Source: Syntrophaceae bacterium
GTDB taxonomy: Bacteria; Desulfobacterota; SM23-61
Length of the DNA: 37,774 nucleotides
Assembly (NCBI GenBank): GCA_013388675.1
Contig: JACAEW010000248.1
Location: 1 to 37,774, forward strand
Direction: 5' to 3'
The translations under genes were made by a program, and so were the position numbers. Shown in pieces: positions 33,264 to 37,774 of the stretch (position 1 is the stretch's first letter; every line of letters begins with the position of its first letter). Under the pieces are notes generated by a model. That model saw nothing but the letters and a program-made list of their open reading frames with translations, searched no databases and had not been told where the DNA came from.

Positions 33264-35996
33264 ATGGCTAAAAAGTATGTCTATTATTTTGGCGCCGGAA
33301 AGGCTGAGGGAAACAGCAAGATGCGCAATCTCCTCGGGGGCAAAGGGTGCGACCTGGCCGAAATGACCAACCTGAAAATTCCGGTCCCGCCCGGGTTCAC
33401 CATCACCACCGAGGTCTGCACCTTCTATTATGCCAACAAGAAGAAGTATCCCAAGGAGCTGCGGGACCAGGTCCAAAAGGCCCTGGCCAAGGTGGAAAAG
33501 GCCATGGGAGCCCGGTTCGGTGATCCCCAGAACCCCCTTCTCCTTTCGGTCCGCTCCGGGGCGAGGGTTTCCATGCCCGGGATGATGGACACGATCTTGA
33601 ACCTGGGCCTGAACGATAAAACCGTCCGGGGGCTGATCGAAATGTCCGGCGATGCCCGGTTCGCCTATGACTCTTATCGCCGGTTTATCCAGATGTACAG
33701 CGACGTGGTCCTGGGAGTCCACCGGGACCGGATGGAAGAGATCATCGCCGAAAGAAAAAAGGCCAAAGGCGTTCAGCTGGATATCGAACTGTCGGGAGAC
33801 GACTGGAAAGAGCTGGTGGGAGAGTTCAAAACCCTGGTGAAGAAGGAAACGGGAAAGGACTTCCCCGAAGACCCCCAAAAACAGCTCTGGGGTGCCATTG
33901 GGGCGGTCTTTGAATCCTGGAACACCCCCCGGGCGATCACCTACCGTCAGTTGAACAAGATCCCCGAAGACTGGGGAACGGCGGTTAACGTGCAGACCAT
34001 GGTTTTCGGAAACATGGGTGGAGAGAGCGCCACCGGGGTGGCCTTCACCCGCGACCCGGCCACGGGGGAGAAGTTTTTCTTCGGCGAGTTTCTGCCCAAC
34101 GCCCAGGGGGAAGACGTGGTGGCCGGCATCCGCACCCCCCAGCCCATCGGCAAGGCCCGCAAGGCCGACCCGAGCCTCCTTTCCATGGAAGAGATGCTTC
34201 CCAGGGCCTACGGAGAGCTGGAAAAGATCTACCGGAGGCTGGAGAAGCATTTTAAAGACATGCAGGACATCGAATTCACCATCCAGCAGGGAAAGCTCTG
34301 GATGCTCCAGACCCGCAGCGGCAAGCGGACCGCCTTCGCCGCCCTGCGGATCGCCGTGGAGATGGTGGAAGAAAGGCTCATCGACAAGAAGACGGCCATC
34401 TCCCGCATCGAGCCCGATTCCCTGAACCAGCTCCTGGCGCCGGTCTTCGACCCCCAGGCCAAGGCCGAAGCCGTGAGAGGCGGAAAGCTCCTGGCCAAGG
34501 GCCTCAATGCGGGCCCGGGCGCCGCTTGCGGGGTGGCGGTGTTCAATCCGGAGCGGGCCATGGAACTGGCCAAAGACGGGAAGAAGAGCGTCCTCGTCCG
34601 CATCGAGACCTCCCCCGAGGACATTCACGGGATGAACGCGGCCGAAGGAATCCTCACCTCCCGGGGGGGCATGACCTCCCATGCCGCCCTGGTCGCCCGG
34701 GGCATGGGAAAACCATGCGTCGTGGGATGTACGGCCCTGAACATTAACTACGGGAACGGGCTCATGGAGGTGAATGGGCGCGCCATCCGGGAGGGAGATT
34801 ATATCTCCATCGACGGGACGACCGGCGAAGTGATCGAGGGACAGCTTCCCACCAGTTCCTCGGAGATCATCCAGGTCCTCATCGAGAAGAAGGTCCGGCC
34901 CGAGGACTCCCTCCTTTACCGGCAGTTCGCCAAGCTCATGTCCTGGGCGGACGAGATCGCCGACCTGGGGGTTCGGACCAATGCCGATACTCCCAAGGAC
35001 GCTGCGACCGCGCGCCTCTTCGGGGCCACGGGCATCGGTCTCTGCCGTACCGAGCATATGTTCTTCGAAGCCGAGCGAATCGCCGCGGTGCGCGAAATGA
35101 TCCTGGCCGATACCCAGGAAGAAAGGCGCCGGGCCCTGGCCAAAATCCTGCCCATGCAGAGGAAAGACTTTATCGGTATCTTTCGGGCCATGGACGGCTA
35201 CCCGGTGATCATCCGGACCCTCGACCCTCCGCTCCACGAATTTCTCCCCCATACCGACCGGGAGATCGAAGAGCTGGCCGGTCAGATGGGAGTTCCCTTC
35301 GATAAACTCAAGGGGCGGTCTGAAAGCCTGAAAGAGGCCAACCCCATGCTCGGGCACCGCGGCTGCCGCCTGGGCATCAGTCACCCGGAAATCACCGAGA
35401 TGCAGGCCCGGGCCATCTTCGAAGCGGCCTGTGAAGTGGCCAAGGAAGGCGTGAAAGTGATCCCCGAGGTCATGATCCCCCTGGTGGGACACGTGAACGA
35501 ACTGCGGGCGCAGCGGGAGATCGTGGACCGGGTAGCCAAGGAAGTCATGGCGGAGACGGGAGTCAAGATCAAGTACCTGGCCGGGACCATGATCGAGCTC
35601 CCCCGGGCGGCCATCACCGCAGACCAGGTCGCGCAAGCAGCTCAATTCTTCTCCTACGGGACCAACGACCTGACCCAGACTGTCTTTGGCCTTTCGCGGG
35701 ACGACGCCGGGAAGTTTCTCCCCTTTTACCGGGAGAACGGAATCCTGGATTTCGACCCCTTTGTCTCCATTGACCGTCCTGGAGTGGGCGAGGTCATCCG
35801 CATCGGGGTGGAAAAGGGCCGCAAAACCAATCCGAAACTCGAAGTGGGGATTTGCGGGGAGCATGGGGGAGACCCCAGCTCCGTCGAGTTTTGCCACCTG
35901 ATCGGTCTGGATTACGTTTCCTGCTCGCCCTACCGCGTGCCCATCGCCCGCCTGGCGGCGGCCCGGGCGGCCATTGCCTATCCGCGAAGGAAGTAA
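33264..35996 (+). CDS. ppdK: Pyruvate, phosphate dikinase
   Basis: A 910-residue full-length PPDK. The nucleotide-binding domain is N-terminal ([20 protein letters not shown] and [21 protein letters not shown]). The phospho-His swivelling domain has [20 protein letters not shown] with catalytic His at about residue 473. The PEP/pyruvate domain ends with [15 protein letters not shown] (catalytic Cys about 864). It interconverts ATP + Pi + pyruvate with AMP + PPi + PEP. AAAGGAAGG precedes the ATG. The stop is 17 bases before the next gene's start, so it heads a ppdK - kinase-like - ComA-like run. The upstream gap of about 157 bases may hold its promoter. Confidence 0.96.
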   Translation: MAKKYVYYFGAGKAEGNSKMRNLLGGKGCDLAEMTNLKIPVPPGFTITTEVCTFYYANKKKYPKELRDQVQKALAKVEKAMGARFGDPQNPLLLSVRSGARVSMPGMMDTILNLGLNDKTVRGLIEMSGDARFAYDSYRRFIQMYSDVVLGVHRDRMEEIIAERKKAKGVQLDIELSGDDWKELVGEFKTLVKKETGKDFPEDPQKQLWGAIGAVFESWNTPRAITYRQLNKIPEDWGTAVNVQTMVFGNMGGESATGVAFTRDPATGEKFFFGEFLPNAQGEDVVAGIRTPQPIGKARKADPSLLSMEEMLPRAYGELEKIYRRLEKHFKDMQDIEFTIQQGKLWMLQTRSGKRTAFAALRIAVEMVEERLIDKKTAISRIEPDSLNQLLAPVFDPQAKAEAVRGGKLLAKGLNAGPGAACGVAVFNPERAMELAKDGKKSVLVRIETSPEDIHGMNAAEGILTSRGGMTSHAALVARGMGKPCVVGCTALNINYGNGLMEVNGRAIREGDYISIDGTTGEVIEGQLPTSSSEIIQVLIEKKVRPEDSLLYRQFAKLMSWADEIADLGVRTNADTPKDAATARLFGATGIGLCRTEHMFFEAERIAAVREMILADTQEERRRALAKILPMQRKDFIGIFRAMDGYPVIIRTLDPPLHEFLPHTDREIEELAGQMGVPFDKLKGRSESLKEANPMLGHRGCRLGISHPEITEMQARAIFEAACEVAKEGVKVIPEVMIPLVGHVNELRAQREIVDRVAKEVMAETGVKIKYLAGTMIELPRAAITADQVAQAAQFFSYGTNDLTQTVFGLSRDDAGKFLPFYRENGILDFDPFVSIDRPGVGEVIRIGVEKGRKTNPKLEVGICGEHGGDPSSVEFCHLIGLDYVSCSPYRVPIARLAAARAAIAYPRRK

Positions 35997-36013
35997 GAAA
36001 GCTGGAGGAAGCC

Positions 36014-36991
36014 GTGTACAAAAGAGCCGTGAAAATCGTGGATGCCCGCATGGGCATCCTTTCCAACAACGAAAAGCTCATCCACGAGCCCCGGTACTTC
36101 GAGGGCCAGGTCATGGAATCCCTCCTTACGAACATCCATTCCATCGAGAAGATTCCCTTTTCCGACGACCTGGACTCCTACTTCGTGGTGATCGACGATC
36201 TCCAGGTCAAACCCCAGGTGAAGGTGACCGCCAAGGTATGCACCTGCACCGGGGATTTCAGCCGGTACGAGAAGGAGTGCTCGGACAACCGGTATTCCCT
36301 CTTCGGGAACCTGGGCCTTTTCTTCAAATACCTCCTGGCCACCCTGGAGCGGTACCACAACATCTACAGCTTCCACGCCAGCTCCATGTACAGCCCCAGC
36401 CGAAACACCCTCCTCATGGTCGTGGGCGGAGCCGGGGCCGGTAAGACCGTCTTTCTTCTTAAAGGCCTGGAGGACGACTGGCGGATCTTCAGCACGGAAA
36501 TGACGCATTTCCGGTTTACCCCGAAAGGGTATGAGTTTTACATGGGGTCCCTGTTCGACAACATCCGCCTGGGGAACCTGATCTACGACTTCCCGAGGGC
36601 CAACCAAAGGCTCAAGGTGGATATCCCCCCCGGGGTTAAGGACGTATGGGGTCACAAGATCGCCATCGACATGGGGCACATCGCCGCCGATCGGTCCTAT
36701 CTGAATCCCCGGGTCACCGTGGTGGATGCGAAGATCGAATCGGGCCGGGACACGCCCATCGTCAAGACCGTCACCCGGAAGGAAAAGATCGTCAAGATCC
36801 TGTTCGACAACTGCACGGAAAAACTGGGGCCCACGCTGGTCTTCTACGATGTGATCCCGGTGGAAAGTTTTGATGCGCCCGAACTGATGGCCCGCCGTTT
36901 GAAAGCCATGACCCGCTTTGTTGAAGAAGTCAAGATGAACCCGGTCCAATCGGTCTTGGCCGGGGCAAAAAATTGCATGGAGGGAATCTGA
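36014..36991 (+). CDS. HPr-kinase-like P-loop protein
   Basis: A 325-residue protein with the Walker A motif GGAGAGKT at residues 138-145. It is preceded by FHASSMYSPSRNTLLMVVGG, an arrangement reminiscent of HPr kinase/phosphorylase and PEP-carboxykinase folds. The N-terminal ~130 residues are unlike anything I recognise. GTG 36014 is chosen because GGAGG lies 5 bases upstream, 17 bases after ppdK; the frame also runs upstream inside ppdK. The stop is one base before the ComA-like gene's start. Its role is unknown. The context (PPDK, which makes PEP, and ComA-type enzyme, which uses PEP) suggests a regulatory or PEP-linked kinase (inference). Confidence 0.75.
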   Translation: MYKRAVKIVDARMGILSNNEKLIHEPRYFEGQVMESLLTNIHSIEKIPFSDDLDSYFVVIDDLQVKPQVKVTAKVCTCTGDFSRYEKECSDNRYSLFGNLGLFFKYLLATLERYHNIYSFHASSMYSPSRNTLLMVVGGAGAGKTVFLLKGLEDDWRIFSTEMTHFRFTPKGYEFYMGSLFDNIRLGNLIYDFPRANQRLKVDIPPGVKDVWGHKIAIDMGHIAADRSYLNPRVTVVDAKIESGRDTPIVKTVTRKEKIVKILFDNCTEKLGPTLVFYDVIPVESFDAPELMARRLKAMTRFVEEVKMNPVQSVLAGAKNCMEGI

Positions 36992-36992
36992 C

Positions 36993-37774
36993 ATGAGCCG
37001 CGTAAAATCGTTCGACGGAGTATTCGAAATGCCCGTTCCGGGGCGCACCGTAAAGCCCCGCAAAGAGGGAGTCACCATGATCATCGACAAGGGTCTGGGG
37101 TTGAACGGCACCCAGGACCTTCTCGATTCGGCCGCCGATTACATCGACTTCATCAAGCTCACCTTCGGCACGAGCGCCTTCCTGGACCTTGAGTACACCG
37201 CGGAGAAGGTGGAGATGGTGAAGGATTATGACATCTGGATTTGCCCCGGCGGGACTTTTCTGGAAGTTTCGGTCTGGCAGCATGCCTATCCGAAATACCT
37301 CAAGCGTTGCAAGGAGCTGGGGTTCAACGCCATCGAAGTCTCGGACGGCACCATCGAGATCGATCTGCAGACCCGCGCCGACTGCATCAAACGGGCCGTG
37401 GACATGGGCTTCATGGTGGTCTCCGAGGTGGGAAAGAAGGACCCGGACGACAAGGTGGCCACGGCCAAGCTCCACGAAGAGATCGCCGCCGACCTGAAGA
37501 ACGGGGCCTATAAGGTCATCGTGGAAGCCCGCGAGGCCGGCAAGGGCGTGGGGATCTATGACAAGGACGGCAAGCCCAAGGACGAAGAGGTGGAAGCCAT
37601 CATCAAAGGCGTGGACGACATCACCAAGCTGGAGTGGGAAGCCCCCATCAAGAACCAGCAGCAGTTCCTGATCCTCCGTTTCGGCCCCAACGTCAGCTTG
37701 GGTAACATCCCCCCGGAGGACATCCTGGCGCTGGAGGCCCTGCGCAGCGGCCTGCGCGGGGATACGCTGAAAAA
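36993..37774 (+). CDS. comA: Phosphosulfolactate synthase (ComA) family protein, 3' end beyond window
   Basis: An open frame from ATG 36993 to the window edge (260 codons visible, no stop). Its C-terminal part reads NVSLGNIPPEDILALEALRS followed by GLRGDTLK, a strong signature of the ComA family, with earlier DFIKLTFGTSAF and EVSDGTIEIDLQTRADCIKR. ComA adds sulfite to PEP to give phosphosulfolactate, the first step of coenzyme M synthesis in methanogens; bacterial family members have other or unproven roles. It is close-coupled to the upstream P-loop gene. PEP could come from the adjacent PPDK (inference). The gene is truncated only because the window ends. Confidence 0.85.
   Translation, partial: MSRVKSFDGVFEMPVPGRTVKPRKEGVTMIIDKGLGLNGTQDLLDSAADYIDFIKLTFGTSAFLDLEYTAEKVEMVKDYDIWICPGGTFLEVSVWQHAYPKYLKRCKELGFNAIEVSDGTIEIDLQTRADCIKRAVDMGFMVVSEVGKKDPDDKVATAKLHEEIAADLKNGAYKVIVEAREAGKGVGIYDKDGKPKDEEVEAIIKGVDDITKLEWEAPIKNQQQFLILRFGPNVSLGNIPPEDILALEALRSGLRGDTLK

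Noticed and set aside
33237..35897. Very long minus-strand frame opposite ppdK
   Set aside because: It is the antisense shadow of the strongly conserved ppdK coding frame; its translation has a His/Gly/Asp-rich composition typical of such shadows.

Overview
The window looks like a high-GC chromosome segment from an anaerobic deltaproteobacterium (Desulfobacterota type). This is an inference from gene content: a MglA-type GTPase with a long tail, oxygen-sensitive ferredoxin-dependent enzymes (2-oxoacid:ferredoxin oxidoreductase, tungsten aldehyde oxidoreductase), paired iron-sulfur 2-hydroxyacyl-CoA dehydratase/benzoyl-CoA reductase-type subunits, an ADP-forming acyl-CoA synthetase subunit, PPDK, and a probable selenoprotein. 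No rRNA, tRNA, CRISPR array, integrase or transposase was recognised.

Layout. (1) 489-7869, plus strand: a regulatory/motility-type cluster of two paralogous TPR proteins, a cyclic-nucleotide-binding protein, a MglA-like GTPase, a TPR/zinc-ribbon membrane protein and a DUF4388 (PATAN-type) protein. (2) 7870-8482, minus: a decayed fragment of a nucleobase (NCS2) permease with a frameshift, wedged between two genes. (3) 12026-8483, minus: an operon for a CHASE2-adenylate cyclase, an SH3-domain exported protein and an M48 lipoprotein peptidase. (4) 12228-14105, plus: an AcdA-like acyl-CoA synthetase subunit followed by a C_GCAxxG_C_C redox protein whose first conserved Cys is an in-frame TGA followed by a SECIS-like hairpin. 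(5) 16924-14151, minus: two 2-hydroxyacyl-CoA dehydratase/benzoyl-CoA reductase-type subunits plus a small HTH/zinc-ribbon protein. (6) 17429-21737: a membrane metallophosphoesterase (+), an iron alcohol dehydrogenase (-) and a two-GAF histidine kinase (-). (7) 22309-33106, plus: korDABC, a UxaA/SuyB-like hydrolase, enoyl-CoA hydratase, an exported metallo-hydrolase, AOR, a two-subunit CoA-transferase and a 2-hydroxyacid dehydrogenase. (8) 33264-end, plus: ppdK, an HPrK-like P-loop protein and a ComA-like phosphosulfolactate synthase cut by the window edge.

Metabolically the right half reads as anaerobic acid/CoA-ester catabolism: oxidation of 2-oxoacids and aldehydes to acyl-CoA and acids with ferredoxin as electron carrier, CoA transfer, hydration/dehydration of acyl-CoAs, and return of carbon to PEP. 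The left half is signalling (cAMP production and binding, GTPase, TPR scaffolds). Several intergenic palindromic repeats begin at or next to stop codons in the right half.

The most interesting single observation is the probable selenocysteine codon at 13704-13706.
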